A stretch of DNA of 14,149 bases, from positions 1-14,149 of the forward strand of contig JAQUXR010000042.1 of assembly GCA_028692275.1 (NCBI GenBank), written 5' to 3'. Under the pieces are notes generated by a model, which saw nothing but the letters and a program-made list of their open reading frames with translations, made no database searches and was not told the origin of the DNA. This DNA comes from Frisingicoccus sp009929615 (GTDB lineage Bacteria; Bacillota; Clostridia; Lachnospirales; Lachnospiraceae). Numbering within the stretch: position 1 is the stretch's first letter; each line of letters starts with the position of its first letter. The translations under genes were made by a program, and so were the position numbers. This document shows positions 1-6,966 of the stretch, in pieces.

Positions 1-80
1 CCCGGGGGGTATATCGTATGACGGGAACCCATGGTTACGAAAAAGTGGATGGTGAATGGCTGTCATCTAATGGAAGATAA
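1..80 (+). CDS. C-terminal fragment of an unidentified protein, possibly NTF2/SnoaL-like
   Basis: An open frame enters from the left edge (first full codon at position 3) and ends at TAA 78-80, giving 25 residues that contain GYEKVDGEWL. The next gene ends with a very similar stretch, EYKKVDGKWFI, which in NTF2/SnoaL-like proteins is the last strands of the cone-shaped fold. I infer that this is the end of a related gene, so the two may be tandem paralogues in one operon. The fragment is too short to assign a function, and other beta-rich families end with similar 'VDGxW' strands. A ribosome binding site for the next gene follows directly (GGAGG at 88-92). Confidence 0.45.
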   Translation, partial: RGVYRMTGTHGYEKVDGEWLSSNGR

Positions 81-142
81 GAAAAAAGGAGGCAAATATA
101 TATATGAAAAGATATGGAATTTTAGGTAAGGAGAGAAAGAAT

Positions 143-589
143 ATGACATTATTAGAAATAAGCGATAGATTAGAAATTCAGGAACTGGTAAACGTATTTG
201 CAAATCTGGCGGATATTAAGGATGCGAAGAGTCAGGGGGATTTATTCCTTGAGGATGGTGTTCTGGAATTCCAGATGGGTTTTGATGGAGAAATTCAGAA
301 CATTGTTGGACGAGAGGCATTGGTGACGGCATTTGCAGCAACCATCAATCCATGTACAGCAGTTTATCATTTAAATGGACAGCATACGATTCAGCTGAGT
401 GGGGATGAAGCAAGTGGAACAGCATATTGCCAGGCTACATTGATTAATGAGGAAGATGGAAAACAGATGGTAACGGTAAATGATGTTCGTTATATGGATG
501 AATATAAGAAAGTGGATGGGAAATGGTTCATCAAAAAAAGAAGGACAACTTTTCTTATCTCAGAAAAACATGAAATGCAGGGAATGTAG
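143..589 (+). CDS. NTF2/SnoaL-like family protein
   Basis: A small soluble protein of 148 residues if it starts at ATG 143. It begins MTLLEISDRLEIQELV, the usual N-terminal helix of SnoaL-like (NTF2 superfamily) proteins, and continues through beta strands ending in EYKKVDGKWFIKKRRT. These folds act as small cyclases, isomerases, hydratases or ligand-binding subunits; the substrate here cannot be read from sequence. The start is ambiguous. ATG 143 has AAGGAGAG at 128-133 and gives the usual family N-terminus, while in-frame ATG 104 has a stronger GGAGG at 88-92 and adds 13 residues (161 in total). The stop lies 5 nt before the flavodoxin start, so the two are probably co-translated. Together with the flavodoxin and the aldo/keto reductase it forms a redox operon. 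Confidence 0.75.
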   Translation: MTLLEISDRLEIQELVNVFANLADIKDAKSQGDLFLEDGVLEFQMGFDGEIQNIVGREALVTAFAATINPCTAVYHLNGQHTIQLSGDEASGTAYCQATLINEEDGKQMVTVNDVRYMDEYKKVDGKWFIKKRRTTFLISEKHEMQGM

Positions 590-594
590 AGAAT

Positions 595-1059
595 ATGAAG
601 ACAGATAGTAAAAAAACGTTAATTGCTTATTTTTCACATGCAGGCGAAAATCATGTTAATGGTGCGATGAAACATCTTGAAATTGGAAATTGCAAAGTGG
701 CCGCACAGATGATTCAGGAGATTACCGGTGGCGATTTATTTTATATTAATACGGTTTTTAAATATCCGGGGAATCATCTGGAGAAAATCAATCGGGCCAA
801 AGAAGAGCTTACAAAACAGGTGCGTCCGGAATTAACGGAGCAGGTACAGCACATGGAAAACTATGAGGTGGTGTTCCTTGTCTATCCGAATTGGTGGGGA
901 ACGTGTCCGATGGCGGTATTTACTTTTTTGGAATCCTATGATTTTACCGGAAAGAAAATAGCGCCCATCTGTACTCATGAAGGAAGTGGTTTATCCACCA
1001 GTGTAAGTGATATTACAAAAATATGTGGAGCGGATGTTTTAAAGCCGCTTGCCATTTAG
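595..1059 (+). CDS. Flavodoxin-like protein, C-terminus cut by an in-frame TAG
   Basis: A flavodoxin-family FMN-binding electron carrier or quinone-reductase-like protein. The N-terminus (TLIAYFSHAGENH, residues 8-20) is the beta1/phosphate loop of the 'YFS..G' flavodoxin subgroup. FLVYPNWWGTCPMAV and APICTHEGSG are the second and third FMN loops. The frame stops at TAG 1057-1059 after 154 residues (...LKPLAI), but the same frame continues for 18 more codons reading GAKIQGAAATIENWIQEL and ends at TAG 1114-1116. That extension is exactly the 'LAIRG..V..A...I..W' end helix expected of the family. So the gene has either lost its final helix by a nonsense mutation or is read through. It starts 5 nt after the upstream stop with only a weak AGGGA, consistent with translational coupling. 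Without the helix, folding and FMN binding are doubtful. Confidence 0.8.
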   Translation: MKTDSKKTLIAYFSHAGENHVNGAMKHLEIGNCKVAAQMIQEITGGDLFYINTVFKYPGNHLEKINRAKEELTKQVRPELTEQVQHMENYEVVFLVYPNWWGTCPMAVFTFLESYDFTGKKIAPICTHEGSGLSTSVSDITKICGADVLKPLAI

Positions 1060-1133
1060 GGGGCAAAAATACAAGGGGCAGCCGCCACAATAGAAAACTG
1101 GATACAAGAGTTATAGAAGGAGAGGATATAATC

Positions 1134-1991
1134 ATGACAAAACAGACCTATATTACATTAAACAATGGATGTGAAATTCCACAGTTTGGACTTGGTGTTT
1201 ACATGGTACCGGGGGATGAAAAAGCAAGACAGAACTGTCTGGATGCCCTGGCTTTAGGATACCGCCATATTGATACTGCCCATGCTTATCAAAATGAACG
1301 TGGTGTTGGAGCGGCAGTGAAAGAAAGTGGTATTCCAAGAAATGAAATCTGGATTACAAGTAAACTGTGGCCAAGTGAATATGGGGAACAGGCAACAGCA
1401 GAAGGTATTGATAAGATGTTGAAAAGACTGGGTACAGACTATATCGATTTGCTTTTACTGCATCAGCAGTTTGGCGACTATATCGGTGCATACAAGGCGA
1501 TGGAAAAAGCAGTACTTGATGGAAAGGTGAGAAGCATCGGATTAAGTAACTTTGAATCAGAGAGATTGGAAGAAGTACTTGATGCAGCAGTTATAAAACC
1601 GGCGGTTTTGCAGGTAGAGTGCCACCCTTACTTTCCTCAGGGAGAACTGAAAAAAAGAATCGCAGAGGCAGGAACGGTCATTGAATGCTGGTACCCCCTC
1701 GGTCATGGGGATTCAGGGCTTATGAATGAACCGGTATTTACAGAACTTGCAAAAAAATATAACAAAACAAATGCTCAGATTATCTTAAGATGGCATATCC
1801 AGGAGGGAAATATTATTTTTCCAAAGTCAACGAATCCGGAACATTTAAGAGAAAATATTGATATTTTTGATTTTGCACTTACTGAGGATGAAATGGCACA
1901 GATTAAAAAGTTAGATAAGGGCCAGAGATTTTTCACCCTTGGACTTGCGGAGCAGGAAGCCAGCCTTGGAGCATGGAAACCAGAGGACTAG
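1134..1991 (+). CDS. Aldo/keto reductase (NADPH-dependent, AKR superfamily)
   Basis: A 285-residue cytosolic TIM-barrel oxidoreductase that reduces aldehydes or ketones with NADPH. The catalytic tetrad is visible: D47 (in GYRHIDTAHAYQNE), Y52, K77 (in WITSKLWPS) and H110 (in LLLLHQQF). The C-terminal cofactor motif IIFPKSTNPEHLREN is intact, and the length is normal for the AKR5/prostaglandin F synthase-2,5-diketogluconate reductase type. The start is ATG 1134, preceded by AAGGAGAGG at about 1118-1126; a longer frame from 1023 would overlap the flavodoxin and has no family match in the extra part. The physiological substrate is unknown. It follows the flavodoxin by 74 nt (17 nt after the second TAG) and is probably the last gene of the operon, since a strong terminator follows at 1998. 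Confidence 0.93.
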   Translation: MTKQTYITLNNGCEIPQFGLGVYMVPGDEKARQNCLDALALGYRHIDTAHAYQNERGVGAAVKESGIPRNEIWITSKLWPSEYGEQATAEGIDKMLKRLGTDYIDLLLLHQQFGDYIGAYKAMEKAVLDGKVRSIGLSNFESERLEEVLDAAVIKPAVLQVECHPYFPQGELKKRIAEAGTVIECWYPLGHGDSGLMNEPVFTELAKKYNKTNAQIILRWHIQEGNIIFPKSTNPEHLRENIDIFDFALTEDEMAQIKKLDKGQRFFTLGLAEQEASLGAWKPED

Positions 1992-1997
1992 ATAAAG

Positions 1998-2028
1998 AAG
2001 GACTTTCATTATTTGAAAGTCCTTTTTT
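1998..2028 (+). terminator. Rho-independent terminator after the aldo/keto reductase
   Basis: A perfect 11-bp stem (AAGGACTTTCA at 1998-2008 paired with 2014-2024) closes a 5-nt loop and runs into a T tract at 2023-2028. It starts 7 nt after the TAG stop codon of the reductase, confirming that TAG at 1989-1991 is a real stop. Confidence 0.92.
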
Positions 2029-2038
2029 AAAATATCTA

Positions 2039-2092
2039 TTGACAACTATATTTGTCATGCTATAATAAACATATGACAAATATAGTTGTCAT
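2039..2092 (+). promoter_or_regulatory. Promoter bracketed by a 19-bp inverted repeat (operator) for the XRE-DUF3169 operon
   Basis: TTGACA at 2039-2044 and TATAAT at 2061-2066 (16-nt spacer) form a near-consensus sigma-A promoter. TGACAACTATATTTGTCAT at 2040-2058 and its exact reverse complement at 2073-2091 flank the -10 box with a 14-nt spacer. Each arm is also a smaller palindrome, TGACAA-N6-TTGTCA, so two dimer sites are present: one over the -35 box and one over the expected transcription start near 2073. A degraded third copy (GCAAATATAAATTGTCAT) lies at 2096-2113. I infer autorepression by the XRE protein encoded directly downstream. Confidence 0.85.
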
Positions 2093-2141
2093 TTTGCAAA
2101 TATAAATTGTCATTTTTGAGAAAAAGAGAGGGAGTGAAGGA

Positions 2142-2363
2142 ATGCCACTGAAAAACCGACTTAAGGAACATCGCGCGCGGATGGGATGGAATCAGCAGGA
2201 GCTGGGTACATTGGTAGGGGCATCCAGACAGACAATCAGTTTAATTGAAAGAGGGGACTATTCCCCATCAGTCACATTGGCATTAAAGATTGCGGATAGA
2301 TGTGGCGTAAAGGTAGAAGATATATTTATGTACGAGGAGGATGGAATAGATGGAGGCGAATAA
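2142..2363 (+). CDS. Small XRE/HTH_3 transcriptional regulator
   Basis: A 73-residue DNA-binding protein made almost entirely of one HTH_3 (Cro/cI) domain. It begins MPLKNRLKEHRARMGWNQQELGTLVGASRQTISLIERGDYSPSV; the recognition helix lies around SRQTISLIERG (residues 27-37), and the tail VEDIFMYEEDG is typical of the short YgzD/YozG-like regulators that have no effector domain. GGGAG at 2130-2134 precedes ATG 2142. The gene overlaps the next gene by 14 nt, so the pair is translationally coupled. The palindromic operator over its own promoter indicates autoregulation; the inducing signal may reach it through the membrane partner, which is inference from gene order. Confidence 0.92.
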   Translation: MPLKNRLKEHRARMGWNQQELGTLVGASRQTISLIERGDYSPSVTLALKIADRCGVKVEDIFMYEEDGIDGGE

Positions 2364-3105
2364 AGTGGGTTCAAGAAGGCAGACGACGATGAAGTTCTGG
2401 GTAATATTGCTCATCAGTACTTTGGTGGGAGGCATTGGAGGATTTTTTAGTCAGATGTATGAAAGGTCTATATATGAAACAGCTATGAATGTACGAGACT
2501 GGAGTATTTCTAAGGCCACTTATATTATGGCAGCGGTCAGCATTATTATTTTAGTATCAGCTCTTTTCTACTATTTCCGCTCAAAAAGATTGGTGCAGGA
2601 ATGGGACCAGGAAGACGAAGAAATGTTTGATAAAATTGATAAAACACAGGGGATTGCTCTTATGATTACGACCATCGGATGCATTCTCACCATGATTGTA
2701 TTTGGCCTGCTTATGGCTAATATTGTGAATGGACAGCTTGAGAATGACATTATTCTGAATATGATTGGAATAGGTGTTTTTATTGCGGTCAACATTGCTT
2801 TGACTTTTTTACAGAGAAGGATTGTTGATGAGACGAAGAAACTTCGACCTGAGAAACAGGGGGATGCTCTTGAAGTTAATTTCCGGAAAAGATGGGTAGA
2901 AAGCTGCGACGAGCAGGAACGCCAGAAAATATATAAAGCAGCCTACAAAGCTTTTAACGCAGGAAATATCCTGTATATGATATTGTTTATTGTATTGGTT
3001 ATTGGTCAGGTTGTGTTCCATCTGGGAATTGCACCAATGCTGGTTCTTGGAATTATATGGCTTGTTCAGATCTTGGTTTATCAACTTGAGGCAATGAAGA
3101 TATGA
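2350..3105 (+). CDS. DUF3169 family membrane protein
   Basis: A 251-residue integral membrane protein with six likely helices (about residues 15-33, 55-76, 102-125, 134-154, 203-224 and 226-246). The central loop has the family-typical QRRIVDETKKLRPEKQGDALEVNFRKRWVESCDEQER..IYKAAYKAF, which I recognise as DUF3169. The biochemical role of this family is unknown; it is usually found beside a short XRE regulator, as here. AGGAGG at 2335-2340 precedes ATG 2350, which lies inside the end of the XRE gene. No terminator follows clearly; the next gene starts 76 nt downstream with its own possible promoter. A role as a sensor or target for the XRE protein is inference only. Confidence 0.87.
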   Translation: MEANKVGSRRQTTMKFWVILLISTLVGGIGGFFSQMYERSIYETAMNVRDWSISKATYIMAAVSIIILVSALFYYFRSKRLVQEWDQEDEEMFDKIDKTQGIALMITTIGCILTMIVFGLLMANIVNGQLENDIILNMIGIGVFIAVNIALTFLQRRIVDETKKLRPEKQGDALEVNFRKRWVESCDEQERQKIYKAAYKAFNAGNILYMILFIVLVIGQVVFHLGIAPMLVLGIIWLVQILVYQLEAMKI

Positions 3106-3122
3106 TTTAAACATATAAAAAA

Positions 3123-3153
3123 TTCTGTATTTTTTCTGGGAATTTGTTACAAT
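3123..3153 (+). promoter_or_regulatory. Possible promoter of rsmJ-tfoX-like pair
   Basis: An extended -10 element TGTTACAAT lies at 3145-3153 (TGn plus TACAAT). The -35 region is weak (TTCTGT at 3123-3128). GGAGG at 3169-3173 then serves ATG 3182. Confidence 0.45.
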
Positions 3154-3181
3154 GATAGTATTAAGTCCGGAGGAATAGAGA

Positions 3182-3982
3182 ATGACTAAAGAACAGGTGC
3201 GATTGATTGTTTTTGCAGGGCAGGGTGGAGATATAGAAAAAGCTCAGGCACTGGCTGCTCATCTGAAAGTTGATATGACACAGATTAAGTCTGAGACAGA
3301 CGGTTTTGATTTGGTGCTGATGTTGGATTCAGAAGGAATAGCCCTTGTCAGTGATGGCATGGTTTTGCGTCAGGATTTCAAGCGAATGCTGCCACGTCTC
3401 AGACAGAGCAGACTGCAGGGGGAGATGCTGGTGCGGGCTGCGAAGATAAAAGGTGCAGACTATCCGTTAACAGTTATTGATGCAACAGCGGGCCTTGGTG
3501 AAGATGCGTTTTTGCTGGCAGCAGCAGGATTTTCAGTACGGCTTTACGAATACAATCCAGTGATTGCGGCTTTATTACGGGATGGTTTGGAGCATGCTGC
3601 TTCAGTGCCGGAACTGGAGGATATTGTCAGACGGATGGTACTTATTGAGGCAGATAGCGTAGTGGAATTGCCAAAATTAACAGTGGCACCGGATGTGATT
3701 TTACTTGACCCGATGTTTCAGGAACGAAAGAAAAGTGGTTTAATTAAGAAAAAATTTCAGTTGATTCATCAATTAGAATACCCATGTGGAGATGAAGTAT
3801 CGCTGGTCCAAGCAGCTATGGCATTAAGGCCTCGAAAAGTGGTTATTAAAAGAACTCGGAAGGCACCTTATCTGGCGGATGTGAAACCAAATTATTCTCT
3901 GGAGGGAAAGGTTATTCGTTATGACTGCCTTGTGTTTTCGCAAAATACAGAAAAGGATAATTATGAAAAAGGGGAAAGATAA
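3182..3982 (+). CDS. rsmJ: 16S rRNA (guanine1516-N2)-methyltransferase
   Basis: A class I SAM-dependent methyltransferase of 266 residues that matches RsmJ (YhiQ), the enzyme that methylates N2 of G1516 in 16S rRNA. Motif I is D100-ATAGLGEDAF, the acidic residue after strand 2 is E123 (in LYEYNPVIAALLRDGL), and motif IV is LLDPMFQERKKSGLIKKK with D176. The late stretch RPRKVVIKRTRKAPYLADVKPNYS..GKVIRYDCLVF is also typical of RsmJ. The first 75 residues are more variable than in the Escherichia coli protein. It has its own possible promoter and ends 2 nt before the next start, so the two are co-transcribed. Confidence 0.9.
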   Translation: MTKEQVRLIVFAGQGGDIEKAQALAAHLKVDMTQIKSETDGFDLVLMLDSEGIALVSDGMVLRQDFKRMLPRLRQSRLQGEMLVRAAKIKGADYPLTVIDATAGLGEDAFLLAAAGFSVRLYEYNPVIAALLRDGLEHAASVPELEDIVRRMVLIEADSVVELPKLTVAPDVILLDPMFQERKKSGLIKKKFQLIHQLEYPCGDEVSLVQAAMALRPRKVVIKRTRKAPYLADVKPNYSLEGKVIRYDCLVFSQNTEKDNYEKGER

Positions 3983-3984
3983 TT

Positions 3985-4314
3985 ATGGCTACATCCGTAG
4001 AATATATAGAATTTGTCTGTGACCAGATAGCTGGTACCGGGGACATACGTTATAAAAAGATGTTTGGGGAGTATATGGTTTATGTAAATGATAAGCCGGT
4101 ATTACTTGTGTGTGACAATACTGTATTTGTCAAAAAGCTGGAGGCATTACAGGAAAAAATGAAAGATGCTGAGTCCGGACTGCCCTATGAAGGCACAAAA
4201 GAGCATTACATTCTGGATATTGAAGATGCTGAATTTGCTAAAGAAGTAGTAACTATATTAGAAAAAATTACGCCGATACCAAAACCGAGAAAAAGAAAAC
4301 AAAAAATTAAATAG
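3985..4314 (+). CDS. TfoX/Sxy N-terminal-domain family protein
   Basis: A 109-residue protein that resembles the TfoX/Sxy N-terminal domain: KKMFGEYMVYVNDKPVLLVCDNTVFVKKL (around residues 23-52) and GTKEHYILDIEDAEF are the typical core. In gamma-proteobacteria full-length Sxy controls competence with CRP; in Firmicutes stand-alone N-domain proteins of this size are common and have no established role. The C-terminus is very basic (KPRKRKQKIK), which could mean nucleic-acid binding. The start lies 2 nt after the rsmJ stop; the GGGGAAAG before the stop can act as its ribosome binding site. Confidence 0.8.
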   Translation: MATSVEYIEFVCDQIAGTGDIRYKKMFGEYMVYVNDKPVLLVCDNTVFVKKLEALQEKMKDAESGLPYEGTKEHYILDIEDAEFAKEVVTILEKITPIPKPRKRKQKIK

Positions 4315-4346
4315 AAGGCAAAGGGAAGAATGTTTGAGGCGAATCC

Positions 4347-4378
4347 TTGACAGAATAATATTAATTGTATACAATTAA
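4347..4378 (+). promoter_or_regulatory. Promoter with OhrR-type palindromic operator for the peroxidase operon
   Basis: TTGACA at 4347-4352 and TACAAT at 4370-4375, spaced by 17 nt, form a strong sigma-A promoter. TTAATTGTATACAATTAA at 4361-4378 is a perfect 18-bp palindrome covering the -10 box. It contains the AATTGTA/TACAATT half-sites known for OhrR-type MarR regulators, and an OhrR-like gene is second in the operon. Repression released by organic peroxides is inferred. Confidence 0.85.
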
Positions 4379-4417
4379 ATTAGATGCAATGAAACTAGCA
4401 AAATAGGAGGATGCACT

Positions 4418-4960
4418 ATGAATATTTATGATTTATCCGTACAAGCCACAGATAATAAAGACATTTCCTTAGGCGACTATAGGGGCAAGGTAATGTTGAT
4501 TGTAAATACTGCCACAGAGTGCGGTTTTACACCACAGTATGAACCGATGGAAGCCATGTATGAAAAGTATCATAGTCAGGGATTGGAAATCATTGATATT
4601 CCGTGTAATCAGTTTGCCGGGCAAGCTCCGGGAACAGATGAAGAAATCCATGAATTTTGTACATTAAGATTTCATACAAAGTTTCCCCAGATGAAAAAGT
4701 CCGATGTGAATGGAGCGAATGAAATACCTCTTTACACATATTTGAAGAGTCAGAAGACCTTTGAAGGTTTTGGAGACAGTGAGAAAGCCTTGTTTATGGC
4801 TGAAAGGTTGAAGACCATAGACGCGGATTTTGAGAATAATTCAGATATTAAGTGGAACTTCACGAAGTTTATAGTAGATAGAACAGGAGCGGTTGTCAGA
4901 CGATTTGAGCCAACTGCAGATATGCAGCTTGTTGAAAAGTATATCGCTTCATTGATTTAA
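4418..4960 (+). CDS. Glutathione peroxidase family thiol peroxidase (Cys type)
   Basis: A 180-residue cytosolic peroxidase of the glutathione peroxidase family. Catalytic C35 lies in NTATECGFTPQYE (a cysteine, not selenocysteine), Q69 in CNQFAGQAPG, and W146-N147 in IKWNFTKFIVDR; C81 (EIHEFC) sits where the resolving cysteine of thioredoxin-dependent members is found. Bacterial Cys-type members normally use thioredoxin rather than glutathione to reduce H2O2 and organic hydroperoxides. Ribosome binding site AGGAGG is just upstream of ATG 4418. It is the first gene of a two-gene operon with an OhrR-like regulator, and its promoter carries that regulator's likely operator. Confidence 0.93.
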   Translation: MNIYDLSVQATDNKDISLGDYRGKVMLIVNTATECGFTPQYEPMEAMYEKYHSQGLEIIDIPCNQFAGQAPGTDEEIHEFCTLRFHTKFPQMKKSDVNGANEIPLYTYLKSQKTFEGFGDSEKALFMAERLKTIDADFENNSDIKWNFTKFIVDRTGAVVRRFEPTADMQLVEKYIASLI

Positions 4961-4981
4961 AAGGTTACAGGAGGATTCACC

Positions 4982-5419
4982 ATGACTGTTGATAAATATG
5001 CAGCCATCCGATTGAAGAATCAGATGTGCTTTCCATTATATGTTTGTTCCAAGGAGATTGTAAGAAGATATAAGCCTTACCTAGATGTATTGAATCTGAC
5101 TTATACCCAGTATATTGCTATGATGGTATTGTGGGAGAAAAAGGAAGTGACAGTTACAGAACTGGGAAAAGCTTTGTATTTGGATTCAGGAACTCTGACG
5201 CCACTCTTAAAAAAACTTGAGCAAAAAGGGTATGTTACCAGAAAACGTATGGAGAGCGATGAGCGTAATGTATGTATTTCGATTACAGATAAGGGTGAAG
5301 CTTTAAAGGATGAAGCTATAAAAGTTCCGGAGCAGATGCAGGAATGTATTCGGATGGATTCGGAAGAAGCAGAAACATTACAGCGAATGCTTCATAAACT
5401 ATTGGCTCAGTTTGAATAG
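4982..5419 (+). CDS. ohrR: OhrR-like MarR family organic-hydroperoxide sensor/repressor
   Basis: A 145-residue winged-helix dimer of the MarR family. The N-terminus LKNQMCFPLYVCSKEIVRRYKP aligns closely with Bacillus subtilis OhrR (LENQLCFLLYASSREMTKQYKP), so C16 matches the reactive Cys15, and Y30 and Y41 match the tyrosines that bond to it. LYLDSGTLTPLLKKLEQKGYVTRKRMESDERNVCI is the recognition helix and wing. Oxidation of the cysteine releases OhrR from DNA. AGGAGG at 4969-4974 precedes the ATG, 21 nt after the peroxidase stop. The usual partner ohr is absent and a glutathione peroxidase takes its place. Additional cysteines C22 and one in NVCIS are of unknown relevance. Confidence 0.9.
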   Translation: MTVDKYAAIRLKNQMCFPLYVCSKEIVRRYKPYLDVLNLTYTQYIAMMVLWEKKEVTVTELGKALYLDSGTLTPLLKKLEQKGYVTRKRMESDERNVCISITDKGEALKDEAIKVPEQMQECIRMDSEEAETLQRMLHKLLAQFE

Positions 5420-5430
5420 GAAAGATAAAG

Positions 5431-5475
5431 AGCAGAAGTATTTAGATGAGTTGTCTAAATATTTCTGCTTTTTTT
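5431..5475 (+). terminator. Rho-independent terminator after ohrR
   Basis: A 16-bp stem with a single G-U pair (5431-5446 with 5454-5469) closes a 7-nt loop and is followed by T's at 5469-5475. It starts 12 nt after the TAG stop of ohrR. Confidence 0.93.
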
Positions 5476-5490
5476 GCACATCAATAATAG

Positions 5491-5538
5491 TGGAAATAGG
5501 TAATTTAAAGTAGTATAATTAAGGAAAATACCGTATTT
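5491..5538 (+). promoter_or_regulatory. Promoter of the hybrid kinase-cyclase operon
   Basis: TATAAT at 5514-5519 is a consensus -10; the -35 is weak (TGGAAA at 5491-5496, 17-nt spacer). A 13-bp palindrome, AAATAC-C-GTATTT at 5526-5538, falls on the expected transcription start and may be an operator or a binding site for a response regulator. GGAGAAGGG then precedes ATG 5566. Confidence 0.6.
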
Positions 5539-5565
5539 ATTCATAGCACAGATGGAGAAGGGCTT

Positions 5566-6927
5566 ATGAAATACCAAGATGGGGTTAAGTCAAAAACGAA
5601 AGTCACAGAAGACTTTCGTTATAGGAAGAAAGAGATCGCTGCTTTATTATTTGCTTTTGGAATCATCAGCGGTGGTATGTCTATTCTTAATGTTATGACG
5701 CGTCAGGACAGTTTGCTTTGGGCGACGTCTGTTTTTTGTATGTGCTCATTTATATTCGGGTTCATTGCGATTAAAGAATCCCCTGAAAAGAATAAAGCAC
5801 TTGTTTTGTTATTAATTGAAATTTTTATCCTGTTCACCTATTTTATTATTTATGGTGGGACCCAGGGATTTAGTACGATATGGCTTCTTCTGCTTCCGGC
5901 ATGCGGACCTTTTGCCTTTGGAAGAAAATTAGGAAGTGCCTACGCGCTGGCATTGTTCGTTGAACTGGCATTCTTCTTTTATACACCGATAGGGCTGAGC
6001 CTGATTGAATGCAGGGATTATACGGCGGCCTTTTTACTTCGGTTTCCGGTAGTTTATATAGCCTTTTGGGCAATCGGATACTTTCTTGAGACTGTACGGG
6101 AGCAGACTCATGAACTGCTTACCCGTGCCCGCAGAGAGCAGCATATTCTGCTGGAACAGAATAACACTTATCTCAGACAGGTTTTAGAATCAAAACGTCA
6201 GTTAGAAGAAGTACAGAATTCTATGGAGGCAGCTATCAGCAGTGCGGATATTATTTATTTTGAATATTATCCGGAGCAGCATATGTCCCTCCAGTTTAAT
6301 CGTCGGGAATCTTTTTCGGCACCCCATGAGATGCAGAATTATCCACAGAGCTGGTATGAGCTGGAAATCACTCATCCGGAGGATGTACCCGTTTTAAAAG
6401 AAGCTTTTGCAAAAGTAGACCGGGGGGAGAAGTGTGTAACCTGTGAAACAAGGACCCTTTTTGAAGGAAATTACTCTTGGTTTCGATATGTATTTACAAC
6501 GATTTATGATTCGGAGGGAAGCCGGGTTAAAGTGGCATGTACAGCGACGGATATCCAGTATCAGAAGGATGAGCAGCTGGCCCTGGAACAACAGATGACA
6601 ACTTTGGCCAGTGTTTTAGATAATGTTGCCGTTGGTGTTTATGTATTTGAGTTTACAGCGGAGGGATTAAAATTACGAATTGCCAATCCTGCTATTTGCG
6701 AGATGATGGGCATTAGCAGAGAATTTGCAGAGCGGATAAAGGATGATGGTGTTTTGCAGATGGCCCATCCGGAAGATATTCCAACCTTACGTCAGGTTAT
6801 GAGTACGCTCCGGCAGCCGGGGGGCTCTGTTGATTACGAATACCGGATGTTTAACCGGGCAAAGGACCAGTATATATGGTTATCGGCAAAAGGCCGTAGT
6901 GTCGGACAGCCTGAGGGTAATGTATAG
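5566..6927 (+). CDS. Membrane/PAS sensor half of a hybrid histidine kinase, ended by an in-frame TAG
   Basis: 453 residues forming the input part of a sensor kinase. Six likely membrane helices lie at about 24-43, 50-69, 77-97, 103-119, 122-141 and 155-174; a coiled coil follows at about 175-220, then two PAS_3-type domains at about 222-333 (ITHPEDVPVL) and 345 to the end (MAHPEDIPTL, YEYRMFNRAKDQYIWLSAKGR). The frame stops at TAG 6925-6927 in the last strand of the second PAS domain. The same frame then continues AYITYYDITEEKHMQELQ, the standard PAS end and linker, into the histidine kinase at 6967. This is therefore one gene of 866 codons (5566-8163) with a nonsense codon at 454. As it stands the product would be a membrane protein with an incomplete second PAS domain and no kinase. 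The start is ATG 5566 with GGAGAAGGG upstream. Confidence 0.88.
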   Translation: MKYQDGVKSKTKVTEDFRYRKKEIAALLFAFGIISGGMSILNVMTRQDSLLWATSVFCMCSFIFGFIAIKESPEKNKALVLLLIEIFILFTYFIIYGGTQGFSTIWLLLLPACGPFAFGRKLGSAYALALFVELAFFFYTPIGLSLIECRDYTAAFLLRFPVVYIAFWAIGYFLETVREQTHELLTRARREQHILLEQNNTYLRQVLESKRQLEEVQNSMEAAISSADIIYFEYYPEQHMSLQFNRRESFSAPHEMQNYPQSWYELEITHPEDVPVLKEAFAKVDRGEKCVTCETRTLFEGNYSWFRYVFTTIYDSEGSRVKVACTATDIQYQKDEQLALEQQMTTLASVLDNVAVGVYVFEFTAEGLKLRIANPAICEMMGISREFAERIKDDGVLQMAHPEDIPTLRQVMSTLRQPGGSVDYEYRMFNRAKDQYIWLSAKGRSVGQPEGNV

Positions 6928-6966
6928 GCATATATCACTTACTATGATATTACTGAGGAAAAGCAT

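Noticed and set aside
1023..1133. Longer start for the aldo/keto reductase at 1023
   Set aside because: The extra 37 residues overlap the flavodoxin end in another frame and do not resemble the family; ATG 1134 has a good ribosome binding site and the normal N-terminus.
2142..3105. XRE-DUF3169 pair as a toxin-antitoxin system
   Set aside because: The second protein is a large six-helix membrane protein of a family not known as a toxin; overlap and autoregulation alone are not enough.
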